This document shows, in pieces, positions 11,649 to 20,144 of a stretch of DNA of 64,000 bases. Each line of letters begins with the position of its first letter. Position 1 is the first letter of the stretch. The stretch comes from Acidimicrobiales bacterium. Its GTDB lineage: Bacteria > Actinomycetota > Acidimicrobiia > Acidimicrobiales > Iamiaceae. The position numbers were made by a program, and so were the translations under genes. The stretch covers positions 186,001 to 250,000 of the forward strand of contig DASZTW010000008.1 of the NCBI GenBank assembly GCA_035547835.1. The letters are read 5' to 3'. Below the pieces are notes generated by a model that saw only the letters and a program-made list of their open reading frames with translations, searched no databases and had not been told where the DNA came from.

Positions 11649-13993
11649 CTCGACATCGATGATCCCACCTTGTCGTCGTCGCTGTGCGTCGTCTCACGTG
11701 CGGTGGCGATCGGGGTGGGCGAGGCGAGGCCGTCGGCGGGTGCGCCACCGGACGGTCGACCGGTCTCGGAGTGCGCTCCCGCGTCGAGGTCGATGTGCTC
11801 AGAGAACCCGTAGCGGTCGTGCAAGCGCCGCAGTGGGCCAGGTGCCCACCAGTTGGCGTTGCCGGCGAGGCGCATCAGGGCGGGCACCAGCGTGCCGCGG
11901 ATCACGAAGGCGTCCATCAACACGGCCAGCGTCAGCCCGATGCCGAACAGCTTGATGAAGCTGACCTGCCCGGTGGCCATGGCGAGGAACACGATCGACA
12001 TCAACAGGGCGGCAGCGGTGACGATGCGACCGGTGCGCTCCAACCCGTGGGCGATGGCCTGCTCGTTGGGCTGGCCCCGGTCGTGCTCCTCCTTGATGCG
12101 GCTGAGCAGGAACACCTCGTAGTCCATCGACAGGCCGAAGGCCACGCAGAACATCAGGATCGGCATGGTGGCGGCCAGCGTGCCGGTGGGTGTGAAGTTC
12201 AAGAACCCCGACCAGTGGCCTTCTTGGAAGATCCAGACCATCGCGCCGAACGTCGCCGAGAGGCTGAGGACGTTCATCACCAGCGCCTTCAGGGGCACGA
12301 GCACCGAGCCGAACGCCCAGAACAGCAACACGAACGTGACCACGGCGATGATCCCGAGGGCGAGGGGCAGGCGCCCGAACACCGACGCGTTGGTGTCGGC
12401 CATCTCGGCGGACTGTCCGCCGACCAGCGCACGGACGCCATCGGGCGTCGGCACGTCGCGGATGTCCTGCACCATCGTCACCGCCCGTGTCGACAGCGGT
12501 TCGAGCGTCGGCACCACCGACAGCCAGGTGCCCGCACCCGTGGGGTCCTCGAACCGTTGGGTCACCGCGGCGGGCGCCGGGAGCTTGTCGCCGTCGAAGT
12601 AGATGCCGGTCGGCGCGTCGACCCGCCCGACCCCCGAGACCTTGGAGATCTCGGTCGCGTAGCGGTCGACGCCTTGGGCTCGCGCGGCGGCGTTGCCGAG
12701 CTTGGTGAGGTCCGGCAAGACCACCGATGTCGCGCCGAAGTCCTTGGAGGAGAACTGCTCGCGCATCATGTCGTTGACTTGGCGCACATGGCTGCTGGGC
12801 GGCAGCACCCGGTCGTCGGGGTACCCGAGCTTGAGGCCGAGGAACGGGGCGCCGAGCGCGACCAACAGCACCAGCGCAGCGGTCACGAACGGGATCGGCC
12901 GTCGCATCACCACCGTGGCCACCCGATGCCAGAACCCTTCGCCAGCCGGCTTCAGCGAGCGCTTCCACAGCGGCAACGCGTTCACGCGCGCACCGAGCGC
13001 CGCCAACAGGGCGGGGAGCACGACCACGGCGCACACGCCGGCCAGCGCGGCCACGGCGACGCCCGCGTACGCGAACGACCGGAGGAACGCCAGCGGGAAG
13101 ACCAGCAAAGCCGACAGTGACGCGGCGACGGTCAGCGCGCTGAACGCAACCGTGCGGCCGGCGGTGCAGACGGTGCGGATGACCGCGTCGTTGGGGGCGT
13201 GCCCCGCGGCCAGCTCCTCGCGGAACCTCGTGACGATGAACAGCGAATAGTCGATGCCGAGCCCGAAGCCCATCGACGTGGTCATGTTCAGCGAGAAGAT
13301 CGACACTTCGGTGAACCCGGCCAGGACTCGCAGGATCAAGAACGTGCCGATGACCGAGAGCGCACCGGTGACCAGGGGCATGAGCGATGCCATGCCCGAC
13401 CCGAAGACCAGCAAGAGCAACACGATCGTGATCGGGATGGCGACCATCTCGGCCTTCTGAAGGTCCTTCTCCACGGTGTGGTTCACCTCGTGGAAGGTGG
13501 GTCCGAAACCACCGACGCGGACGGTGACCCCTGCCGGGGGATGGCCTTCGAGGTCGGTCTGGATCTCGCCCGCCCGGTCGACGACCTCGTTCTGCGCGCC
13601 GGCGATGCGGGCGATGATCAGCGCACTGCGGTTGTTCTTCGACCGCAGCGGCGCCACGGACCCGAGGCTCCAGTACGAGGCGACGTCGCGGACGTCGGTC
13701 GTCGCCGCGAGCTGCTGGCTGAGCTGGTTGCCGACGGCGACCACGGACGGGGAATCCACCGTCCCGGTCTTCGCGGACACGACCACCACCAGGTTGGGCG
13801 AGCCTTGGTGGAACTGGTCCTTGAGCGCGTTCGAGGCCTTGGTCGCTTCGGCGGCGGGGTTGTCGAAGCCGCCCGATGACAAGTGCTTCGCCGCGCCACC
13901 GCCGACGGCGCCGGCCACGAGGAACGCGAGCAGCGCGGCCACGAGGACCGGCCTCCGGCGGCGGACGACGAAGCTTCCGATGCGAGCGAGCAT
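11645..13993 (-). CDS. MMPL-family RND transporter
   Basis: Proton-driven exporter of the MmpL/HpnN-like RND group, 782 residues. N-terminal membrane segment (about 13-35), a soluble porter loop, five membrane helices, then the same arrangement repeated, about 11-12 helices in all. The paired Asp-Tyr relay motifs are present in both halves: GFGLGIDYSLFIVTRF and FGLSMDYEVFLLSR. The C-terminal tail is short and polar. Cargo is unknown; relatives export lipids, siderophores or drugs. The AGGGGAG ribosome-binding site sits eight bases before the ATG. It forms an operon with the downstream tetR gene. Confidence 0.88.
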   Translation of the reverse strand: MLARIGSFVVRRRRPVLVAALLAFLVAGAVGGGAAKHLSSGGFDNPAAEATKASNALKDQFHQGSPNLVVVVSAKTGTVDSPSVVAVGNQLSQQLAATTDVRDVASYWSLGSVAPLRSKNNRSALIIARIAGAQNEVVDRAGEIQTDLEGHPPAGVTVRVGGFGPTFHEVNHTVEKDLQKAEMVAIPITIVLLLLVFGSGMASLMPLVTGALSVIGTFLILRVLAGFTEVSIFSLNMTTSMGFGLGIDYSLFIVTRFREELAAGHAPNDAVIRTVCTAGRTVAFSALTVAASLSALLVFPLAFLRSFAYAGVAVAALAGVCAVVVLPALLAALGARVNALPLWKRSLKPAGEGFWHRVATVVMRRPIPFVTAALVLLVALGAPFLGLKLGYPDDRVLPPSSHVRQVNDMMREQFSSKDFGATSVVLPDLTKLGNAAARAQGVDRYATEISKVSGVGRVDAPTGIYFDGDKLPAPAAVTQRFEDPTGAGTWLSVVPTLEPLSTRAVTMVQDIRDVPTPDGVRALVGGQSAEMADTNASVFGRLPLALGIIAVVTFVLLFWAFGSVLVPLKALVMNVLSLSATFGAMVWIFQEGHWSGFLNFTPTGTLAATMPILMFCVAFGLSMDYEVFLLSRIKEEHDRGQPNEQAIAHGLERTGRIVTAAALLMSIVFLAMATGQVSFIKLFGIGLTLAVLMDAFVIRGTLVPALMRLAGNANWWAPGPLRRLHDRYGFSEHIDLDAGAHSETGRPSGGAPADGLASPTPIATARETTHSDDDKVGSSMSR

Positions 13994-14009
13994 GGGTCCG
14001 ACTCCCCTG

Positions 14010-14026
14010 ACGTAACACGGTTACGT
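14010..14026. promoter_or_regulatory. Palindromic operator upstream of the MmpL-TetR operon
   Basis: Perfect inverted repeat ACGTAAC-ACG-GTTACGT, 17 bp, 17 bases upstream of the exporter start and overlapping the AT-rich stretch where its promoter must lie. Symmetry, size and context fit a TetR dimer site. Confidence 0.7.
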
Positions 14027-14257
14027 TATCGATGGAATCATTCGTCAGGAGCCGGCGCCGGGTCCACAGGACATCGGTCACGTCCCGCTCGCCCTGGTGG
14101 TGTGTCGGGTGGGTGAGGAGGTGGTCATGGCGATTCATCCGTGCCGCTGGCCAGGACGCACGACGAAGGCGCAGCCGTGGCTGCGGTGAGGAGGAGGACG
14201 TCGCCCAGCGGTGCCGAGGGCCGCCGGGACCGCCCCGCCACTTGCCAGACGCACCAT

Positions 14258-14263
14258 TAGGGT
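14258..14263 (+). promoter_or_regulatory. -10 element, leaderless-type
   Basis: TAGGGT separated by seven bases from the ATG at 14271. With normal -10 to start spacing, transcription would begin at or next to the A of the start codon, and no ribosome-binding site is present. Confidence 0.55.
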
Positions 14264-14270
14264 GCGACCC

Positions 14271-14582
14271 ATGTCGTGGACGCCGTCGCCGCTGTCGGAA
14301 CCCGCCGGGTCGCCTGCCGCCGCGGCCCGCGCGGAGGCCGATGTCACCTCCGTCGACGGTCTGGGTCAGGGTGCTGCGCTCGAAGCGACGCCCGCGCGCG
14401 ACGGGGCCCGCCTGGCCGAAGGGCCGGACATCGACCAGCTCGAGACAGCGTTGCGGGCGGTTGATCGAGCGCTGGCCCGCCTCGACGACGGCAGCTACGG
14501 ACGTTGTGAGGACTGTGGCGCAGCGATCGACGACGCCCGGTTGGCGGTGGACCCCACCGCCGCGCGTTGCGCCGCCCACTGA
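14271..14582 (+). CDS. TraR/DksA-type zinc-finger protein
   Basis: 103 residues: a disordered Pro/Ala-rich N-terminus, an acidic helix (DIDQLETALRAVDRALARL) and a C-terminal DksA-like finger beginning YGRCEDCG. The finger is unusual. The first pair is C-x2-C, but the last ligand pair reads C-A-A-H at the very C-terminus, giving CCCH instead of CCCC. DksA/TraR relatives bind RNA polymerase through the secondary channel; this short actinobacterial form is of unknown function. The start is chosen by the ATG seven bases after a -10 hexamer. Confidence 0.75.
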   Translation: MSWTPSPLSEPAGSPAAAARAEADVTSVDGLGQGAALEATPARDGARLAEGPDIDQLETALRAVDRALARLDDGSYGRCEDCGAAIDDARLAVDPTAARCAAH

Positions 14583-14677
14583 CGGCGGGAGCCACGAAGG
14601 CGCGGTTCACACACGTTGGTGATGGTCACACCGGATCTGGGCTGGTGGGCACGCCGCGAACGTCGCTGGTCGCCGCG

Positions 14678-15325
14678 CTAGATCCCCTCGGGGGTCGTGA
14701 CCGTCACCGAGCCTGACTCGAGCAGGCGCACGCGCTCGCCGAGCTCCAGGGTGGTTCCGCGCACCAGCACCCAACGGGCATCGAGGTTCGACAACCGGGG
14801 GCTCGGCGATCCGAGCCGCCGCTCGAGCGCCATGATCAACCCGCCGTGGGTCACCCCGAGGGCGTCGCCGCCGGGCACTGCCGCGGCCACCCGATGCAAC
14901 GCCCGTTCGGCGCGGGCGACGAGCTCCTCGTCGCTCTCCCAGCCCGGCGGACGCCGCTGCTCGCCGCGCAAGGGCCCGTTCGTGGCCGTCGCCTCCGGCA
15001 CGAGGTAGCCCGGCCAGCGCGCTTCGATCTCGGCGCGGGTGAGGCCCTGCCACTCGCCGGCGTGGCGCTCGCGCAAGTCGGGGTCGAGGTACACCGGGCC
15101 GATCCCGAGCGCGTCGGCCAGGATCTCTGCGGTCGTGGCGGCGCGCACGAGATCCGACGCGACGAGCAGGTCGACGGCGCCGAGGCTCGCCGCGGCTGCG
15201 GCGGCCTGTGCGCGACCCAGGTCGCTGAGCTCGATGTCGGCCTGGCCCTGCCAACGCCCGTCGGCGTTCCACTCGGACTGGCCGTGGCGGATCAACAGCA
15301 CGCGCGTGGTCGGCTCGCCGGACAT
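14678..15325 (-). CDS. Histidine phosphatase family protein (phosphoglycerate mutase-like)
   Basis: 215 residues from the ATG at 15325. The phospho-acceptor motif LIRHGQSEWN lies at about residues 10-19, the acid/base Glu in ERHAGEWQG, and the second catalytic His in GVTHGG. The length suits a cofactor-dependent PGM-like phosphatase rather than the 250-residue glycolytic mutase, so it is more likely a broad phosphatase than Gpm. TACCGT on the minus strand (15334-15339) lies eight bases upstream, again a leaderless-like arrangement. Confidence 0.85.
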   Translation of the reverse strand: MSGEPTTRVLLIRHGQSEWNADGRWQGQADIELSDLGRAQAAAAAASLGAVDLLVASDLVRAATTAEILADALGIGPVYLDPDLRERHAGEWQGLTRAEIEARWPGYLVPEATATNGPLRGEQRRPPGWESDEELVARAERALHRVAAAVPGGDALGVTHGGLIMALERRLGSPSPRLSNLDARWVLVRGTTLELGERVRLLESGSVTVTTPEGI

Positions 15326-15445
15326 GGGTGTGCACGGTACCCGTCGGGTGCGACACGTCGGAATGCCGCTCGGGCCCGCGCTCGATGCGACCACGCCGCG
15401 CTGGGTCCCCGGGCCCCGCGCTCTACGCGACCTGCTGCTCACCAC

Positions 15446-15501
15446 CCGAGGTGGGGGGCGCCCGATGTGCTGACCAGCCGAGGTCGGGGAGGCGCCCGAT
15501 G
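15446..15501. repeat. Imperfect direct repeat of about 22-24 bp
   Basis: Two copies sharing CCGAGGT, a G-run and GGCGCCCGATG (15446-15467 and 15478-15501) in the gene-free stretch before the moaD-like gene. A -10-like TACCCT follows at 15524-15529. Nothing else is seen in the 214 bases between the flanking genes. Confidence 0.6.
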
Positions 15502-15539
15502 GGCGTGGGAGGGGCATGGTTTGTACCCTTGAGCAGGTC

Positions 15540-15782
15540 ATGGCTGTGTTGCGGTTGTTCGCCGCTGCCCGTGAAGCGGCCGGCACCGGCCGCGACGTCA
15601 TTCCTGGAGCCACCGTCCGTGAAGTGCTCGACGCGGCCGAGGCTCGTTACGGGCGACCCTTCGCTGCGGTCCTGGTCACGTCGAAGGTCTGGCGCAACGG
15701 CGAAGAAGTGCCGGGCGACGCGCCGGTCACCGACGGCGACGAGGTCGCGGTGCTGCCGCCCGTGTCGGGCGGGCTCGGCTGA
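15540..15782 (+). CDS. MoaD/ThiS-family ubiquitin-like protein with extended tail
   Basis: An 80-residue beta-grasp protein resembling the small subunit of molybdopterin synthase: LRLFAAAREAAGTG at the start and GDEVAVLPPVSGG at the end. A functional MoaD must end in Gly-Gly; here two residues follow (SGGLG then stop), so it would need trimming or is not used as a sulfur donor. No moaE, moaB, moeB or other cofactor gene is near. The next gene overlaps by one base (TGATG). The ATG at 15540 is preferred over an in-frame ATG eight codons earlier because GAGCAGG precedes it and MoaD homologues start here. Confidence 0.75.
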   Translation: MAVLRLFAAAREAAGTGRDVIPGATVREVLDAAEARYGRPFAAVLVTSKVWRNGEEVPGDAPVTDGDEVAVLPPVSGGLG

Positions 15783-16945
15783 TGGCTGACGAGCCGCAGC
15801 GCGGCCAACGCCCACCTCGCCGCACCCGCGTGACGCGCCAGCCACCGCGCGCTCCGCGGGCACCGGTCCGCCAGCCACCCGAAGGCTCCGCCGCTGCGCC
15901 GCGACCGGCAGCCCAACCTGCGCCGGCCGCCCGGCCGCGCACCGCTTCGCGTCGCGGTCCCGTGGGCCCCGACGGTCAAGCAACTCGTTACCGCACGTTC
16001 GACGCGCAGAAGCCGGCATTGCGCTCCCGGCCGGCCACCCGTTCCCAAGTCGCGGAAGTCGCGGCCGCCGCCCCGGCGGGGCGCACCCCGTTGTGGCGCC
16101 AAGTCGAGCAAGAGGAAGCGGCGCGCTGGTGGAACCGGGCGCGCGTGGTCCGTGAGCCGAGGCTCCCTGGGCATTGGCAGGCGCGCTACGGCGCCGTGCA
16201 CGACATCGACGGCCCTCGGGTGCGGATGGGTCTGCTGTGGCTCGTGGTCGTGGGCGTGGCGCTCGCGATCGGCCTGCCGGCCGTGACCGTGGTCTTCGCC
16301 GTGGTGGGGGCCCTCGCCGCGCACCAGGTCGCGAGGGCGTGGGAGCCGCGCAACGTCGAGGCCGACCCGTGGGTGGCCGCCGGCGCCGCGGCGCTGATGG
16401 TGGTTGCCGGCGCGGTCGACCTCCGCTGGGTCGGGGCCGCGGTGCTCGTGGCGGTGCTGGCGGCGCTCGCTGTGGCCCAGATGAATGCCCGGCGCCACTC
16501 GTCGGTGTACACCGACGCGGGCCACACGCTGCTGGCGGCGGTCCCCGTCGGGCTGGTCGGCGCATGCGTCGCGACCAACCTCCGCTACGACGACCTCGGC
16601 GCGTGCGCGGTGCTGCTGGCGTTCACGCTGGCGTACGACGCGGGCGACTTCCTCGTCGGCACCGGCTCGCCGAACGCGTACGAAGGGCCGCTGGCGGGGT
16701 GGCTCGCCATCGCGGCGGCGACCATGGTCGTCGTGGTGCTCCACGTCCCACCGTTCCGGGGCGCGCCGACGTGGGAGTTCGCGGCGCTGGCCGCGCTCAC
16801 GTGCCCGCTCGGCCAAGTCGCCGCTTCGGCCATCCTCCCTTCGAGTCACTCGAGCGCCCCGGCGCTGCGCCGGCTCGACTCGCTGCTCGTGCTGGCGCCC
16901 GTGTACACGTTCGCGATCGGCATCTTCTTGCAGCACCACCACTGA
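15782..16945 (+). CDS. Integral membrane protein, degenerate CdsA (phosphatidate cytidylyltransferase)-like
   Basis: 387 residues: about 145 residues of Pro/Arg/Ala-rich cytoplasmic sequence, then seven or eight hydrophobic helices. The C-terminal third recalls the CdsA signature: DAGDFLVGTG, LGQVAASAILPSSHSS and RRLDSLLVLAPV. The canonical pattern is K-R near the middle and GG-x-x-DR-x-DS; here the lysine and glycines are missing and DR is RR, although L-D-S remains. It may therefore be a CdsA relative with altered or lost activity, or a Pro-rich-tailed homologue with an unusual active site. Translationally coupled to the moaD-like gene. Confidence 0.65.
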   Translation: MADEPQRGQRPPRRTRVTRQPPRAPRAPVRQPPEGSAAAPRPAAQPAPAARPRTASRRGPVGPDGQATRYRTFDAQKPALRSRPATRSQVAEVAAAAPAGRTPLWRQVEQEEAARWWNRARVVREPRLPGHWQARYGAVHDIDGPRVRMGLLWLVVVGVALAIGLPAVTVVFAVVGALAAHQVARAWEPRNVEADPWVAAGAAALMVVAGAVDLRWVGAAVLVAVLAALAVAQMNARRHSSVYTDAGHTLLAAVPVGLVGACVATNLRYDDLGACAVLLAFTLAYDAGDFLVGTGSPNAYEGPLAGWLAIAAATMVVVVLHVPPFRGAPTWEFAALAALTCPLGQVAASAILPSSHSSAPALRRLDSLLVLAPVYTFAIGIFLQHHH

Positions 16946-17068
16946 ACGTCCTGCGGCTCGGGGCGCGCAGGTGGCGGGGTTCGCCCGGCGGGGGCGCGCC
17001 TTGACCGCCAGGTCAATCTCGCCCCATGATCGGGCCGCGACGCAGCCGACGTGCAGGGGGACGTACCA

Positions 17069-18349
17069 ATGGCGTGGGATTTCTCCACGGATCCGGAATT
17101 CCAGGCGAAGCTCGACTGGGTCGAGCAGTTCTGCCAGGAGAAGGTCGAGCCGCTCGAGTACGTGTTCCCGTACGCCATCCGGTCGCCCGACCCTGCCGTC
17201 AAGGCATACGTGCGCAGCCTCCAGCAGGAAGTGAAGGACCAGGGGTTGTGGGCCATCTTCCTCGACGAGGAGCTCGGGGGCCCCGGGTTCGGCCAGCTCA
17301 AGCTCGGCCTCCTCAACGAGGTCATCGGCCGCTACCCGTCGGCCCCTCAGATGTTCGGCGCGGCCGCGCCGGACACGGGGAACATGGAGATGCTCGCGGC
17401 CTACGGCACGGACGAGCAGAAGAAGCGCTGGCTCGAGCCGCTCCTGAACCAGGAGATGTTCTCGGCGTACTCGATGACCGAGCCGCAGGGCGGATCTGAC
17501 CCGAACCTGTTCAAGACCCACGCCGTGCGCGACGGCGACGAGTGGGTGATCAACGGCGAGAAGTGGTTCACCAGCGCCGGCCGGGTGGCCGACATCTTGT
17601 TCGTGATGTGCACCAACGGCATGTTCGTGGTGCCTCGCCAGACGCCCGGCGTGGAGATCCAGCCCGAGCCCCGCAACCACAACCACATCATCTACCGCGA
17701 CGTGCGCGTGCCGGCCGACCACCTGCTCGGCCCCGAGGACGGCGCCAAGGTGCTGGCGCAACGTCGCCTCGGCGGTGGCCGCATCCACCACGCCATGCGC
17801 ACCATCGCCCAGTGCAAGCTGGCCTTCGACATGATGTGCGAGCGGGCGCTGTCGCGCGAGTCGCACGGCAAGATCATCGGCGAGCACCAGATGGTGCAAG
17901 AGAAGATCGCTGACTCCTACGCCCAGATCCGCATGCTGCGCCTGTTCGTCTTGGAGACGGCCTGGAAGATCGACCAGACCTCCACCCAAGAAGCCCGCAC
18001 CGACATCGCGGCGGTGAAGTTCACGATGGCCAACGTGCTGCGCGACGTGTCGTTCAACGCGCTGCACATCCTCGGATCGCTGGGCACCACCGATCTCACC
18101 CCGTTGCAGGCGATGTACGCCGCTGCGCCCACCATGGGCATCGCCGACGGCGTCGACGAGGTGCACAAGGCCACCGTGGCCCGCCGGATCCTCAAGGACT
18201 ACCGGCCGCACGAGGGCTACTGGCCCACCGAGTACCGGCCCGCGAAGGCCGAAGCGGCGTGGAAGAGGATGCAGCCGGTGCTCGATGCCAACCCCGAGCT
18301 CCAGCAGGCGGCCGAGAACTACAAGAAGTACTTGGCCAACCGACGCTGA
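17069..18349 (+). CDS. Acyl-CoA dehydrogenase family protein
   Basis: FAD enzyme of fatty acyl-CoA oxidation, 426 residues from the ATG at 17069, which has GCAGGGGGA eight bases upstream. Typical elements: YSMTEPQGGSDP (FAD/substrate loop), INGEKWFTS, LGGGRIHHAMR, LGSLGTTDLTPL and the C-terminal ADGVDEVHKATVARRIL. The position of the short-chain catalytic Glu is not obvious; the family member resembles the long-chain/ACAD10-11 type. No electron-transfer flavoprotein or thiolase gene is adjacent, so substrate length is unknown. Confidence 0.88.
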   Translation: MAWDFSTDPEFQAKLDWVEQFCQEKVEPLEYVFPYAIRSPDPAVKAYVRSLQQEVKDQGLWAIFLDEELGGPGFGQLKLGLLNEVIGRYPSAPQMFGAAAPDTGNMEMLAAYGTDEQKKRWLEPLLNQEMFSAYSMTEPQGGSDPNLFKTHAVRDGDEWVINGEKWFTSAGRVADILFVMCTNGMFVVPRQTPGVEIQPEPRNHNHIIYRDVRVPADHLLGPEDGAKVLAQRRLGGGRIHHAMRTIAQCKLAFDMMCERALSRESHGKIIGEHQMVQEKIADSYAQIRMLRLFVLETAWKIDQTSTQEARTDIAAVKFTMANVLRDVSFNALHILGSLGTTDLTPLQAMYAAAPTMGIADGVDEVHKATVARRILKDYRPHEGYWPTEYRPAKAEAAWKRMQPVLDANPELQQAAENYKKYLANRR

Positions 18350-18479
18350 GGGCGTCCGCCCCTGTCGATCGCGGGTCGCCGGAGTTCGCGGCGGTGCGCG
18401 AAGTGCTCGCGCCGGTTGTCGTTTCGCGAGACGGCTGCCCTACCCTCGTGGGGGTGATGGCCACGATCGGTGGTCGCCG

Positions 18480-18890
18480 ATGAGCGGCGTGCCCATGAAG
18501 GACGAGATCGAGCAGAGGTGGCAGAACCTCGGCGAGTTCATCCGCGAGCAGCGTCGCACCGGCCACTTGTCATTGCGGAAGCTGTCGGAGATGGCCGGCA
18601 TCTCCAACCCGTACCTCAGCCAGATCGAGCGCGGTCTCCGCAAGCCGTCGGCGGAGATCCTGCGCCAGATCGCCAGCGCGCTCGAGATCAGCTCCGAGAG
18701 CCTGTACGTGCGGGCTGGCATCCTCGACGAGCGCCAGGGCGAGTCCGACGTGCCGGCCGAGATCCGGCGTGACCCGCTCCTCACCGAGGAGCAGAAGCGC
18801 ACCCTGCTGCAGATCTACGAGTCGTTCCGGCGCGAGCGAGTCGAAGCCCCGGGCGCCAAAGCCGACGCCACTGGCGGCAAGGCGGGCTGA
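18480..18890 (+). CDS. XRE-family helix-turn-helix regulator
   Basis: 136 residues. The helix-turn-helix is LSLRKLSEMAGISNPYLSQIERGLRKPSAEIL at about residues 31-62, quoted here as two parts: LSLRKLSEMAGISNP and YLSQIERGLRKPSAEIL. The tail LTEEQKRTLLQIYESFRRER is a conserved amphipathic helix found in actinobacterial homologues. The C-terminus is Ala/Gly-rich. MKDEIEQ five codons later (18495) is an alternative start. A TACCCT hexamer near 18440 could be its -10. It lies six bases before mshA, so the two are probably co-transcribed. Confidence 0.85.
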   Translation: MSGVPMKDEIEQRWQNLGEFIREQRRTGHLSLRKLSEMAGISNPYLSQIERGLRKPSAEILRQIASALEISSESLYVRAGILDERQGESDVPAEIRRDPLLTEEQKRTLLQIYESFRRERVEAPGAKADATGGKAG

Positions 18891-18895
18891 GCACC

Positions 18896-20107
18896 GTGCG
18901 CAGGTTGGCGGTCCTGTCGCTGCACACGTCGCCGTTGGTGCAGCCGGGCGTCGGGGATTCGGGCGGCATGAACGTGTACGTCCGCGAGCTGGTGTCGTCG
19001 CTGGCCCAGGCGGGTGTCGACTCCGACGTCTACGTCCGGCGGTGGCGTGACGACCTGCCCGACGAAGTGTTCGTCGAGCCGGGCTTTCGGGTGATCCACG
19101 TGCCGGCGGGCGACCCGTCACTGCCGAAGGAGCTGCTGGCCGAGGTCGTCGACGAGTTCACCGAGCGAGCGCTGGCCCGCATCCGCACGAACCCGGTTGA
19201 AGCCGTCCATGCCAACTACTGGCTCTCGGGCGTGGCCGGCCATCAGATCAAGCACGCCCTCGACCTGCCGCTGGTCGCCACCTTCCACACGCTGGCCCGG
19301 GTGAAGGCCGACACCGGCGACCCGGAGCCGGAACGTCGGGTGGAGGCGGAGTCGATGGTGATCGCCTGTTCCGACGCGATCACCGCGTCGTCCGACGCGG
19401 AGGCCGACGAGCTCGTGACCTTGTACGGCGCGCCGCCGGGGCGCATCGAGATCGTCCCGCCAGGCGTGGTGCACGCCTTCTTCTCACCCGGCGAGGCGGC
19501 AGGGGCCCGCGCCGCGCTCGGCCTCGGCAACCACCCGGTCCTGTTGTTCGTGGGCCGCGTGCAGCCGCTGAAGGGGCTCGACGTCGCGATCGCGGCCTTG
19601 GCGCAGCTGGCCCGCCCCGACGCAGTGCTGGTGGCGGTGGGCGGCCCGAGCGGCGAGCGCGGCGAGGCCGAGTACGCCCGCTGCCACGCGCTGGCCGACG
19701 GGCTCGGGGTCGCGGACCGTGTCCGGTTCGTCGCGCCGCAGCCTCACCACTTGTTGTCCACCTTCTACCGCGCGGCCGATGTCGTGCTGGTGCCGAGCCG
19801 CTCGGAGTCGTTCGGGCTCGTCGCACTCGAGGCGGCCGCCTGTGGCGTGCCGGTGGTGGCTGCGGCCGTGGGTGGGCTCACCACGATCATCGAGGACGGG
19901 CGCACGGGGTTGCTGATCGACGACCGCGATCCGGCGCGCTTCGCGGCGGCGGTCGACGCATTGCTGGCGTCGCCCGACCTGGCCGCTCGTATGGGGGAGG
20001 CCGCCTCGGCCCGCGCCGCGAACTACACGTGGTCCCTCACCGCGGCGCGCCTGCGTCGGGTGTACGCCGACGTGGCCTCGCGCAGCCTCGTGGAGTGTGG
20101 CGGCTGA
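18896..20107 (+). CDS. mshA: D-inositol-3-phosphate glycosyltransferase (mycothiol synthesis)
   Basis: GT-B, GT4-family transferase that adds GlcNAc to inositol 3-phosphate, the first step of mycothiol. 403 residues. The signature QPGVGDSGGMNVYVREL (about residues 16-32) is specific for MshA; the nucleotide-sugar site contains VGRVQPLKG and the EX7E-like ESFGLVALEAAACGVPVV. GTG start six bases after the XRE gene. Adjacent proC and ybjN match the mycobacterial neighbourhood of mshA. Confidence 0.93.
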   Translation: MRRLAVLSLHTSPLVQPGVGDSGGMNVYVRELVSSLAQAGVDSDVYVRRWRDDLPDEVFVEPGFRVIHVPAGDPSLPKELLAEVVDEFTERALARIRTNPVEAVHANYWLSGVAGHQIKHALDLPLVATFHTLARVKADTGDPEPERRVEAESMVIACSDAITASSDAEADELVTLYGAPPGRIEIVPPGVVHAFFSPGEAAGARAALGLGNHPVLLFVGRVQPLKGLDVAIAALAQLARPDAVLVAVGGPSGERGEAEYARCHALADGLGVADRVRFVAPQPHHLLSTFYRAADVVLVPSRSESFGLVALEAAACGVPVVAAAVGGLTTIIEDGRTGLLIDDRDPARFAAAVDALLASPDLAARMGEAASARAANYTWSLTAARLRRVYADVASRSLVECGG

Positions 20108-20144
20108 CCGACCGCGCTCGGCGCTGCGTCGCTCCCGGTGCCGG

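Noticed and set aside
11799-14579. A 900-codon minus-strand frame over the MmpL gene
   Set aside because: Shifted frame of the exporter; no conserved motif, high Arg and Pro content.
14678-15325. Glycolytic phosphoglycerate mutase (gpmA)
   Set aside because: Too short and lacking the extended mutase segments; a general histidine phosphatase is safer.
15647-18211. Long minus-strand frame over the moaD-like, CdsA-like and acyl-CoA dehydrogenase genes
   Set aside because: Antisense shadow; the plus-strand genes carry the recognisable motifs.
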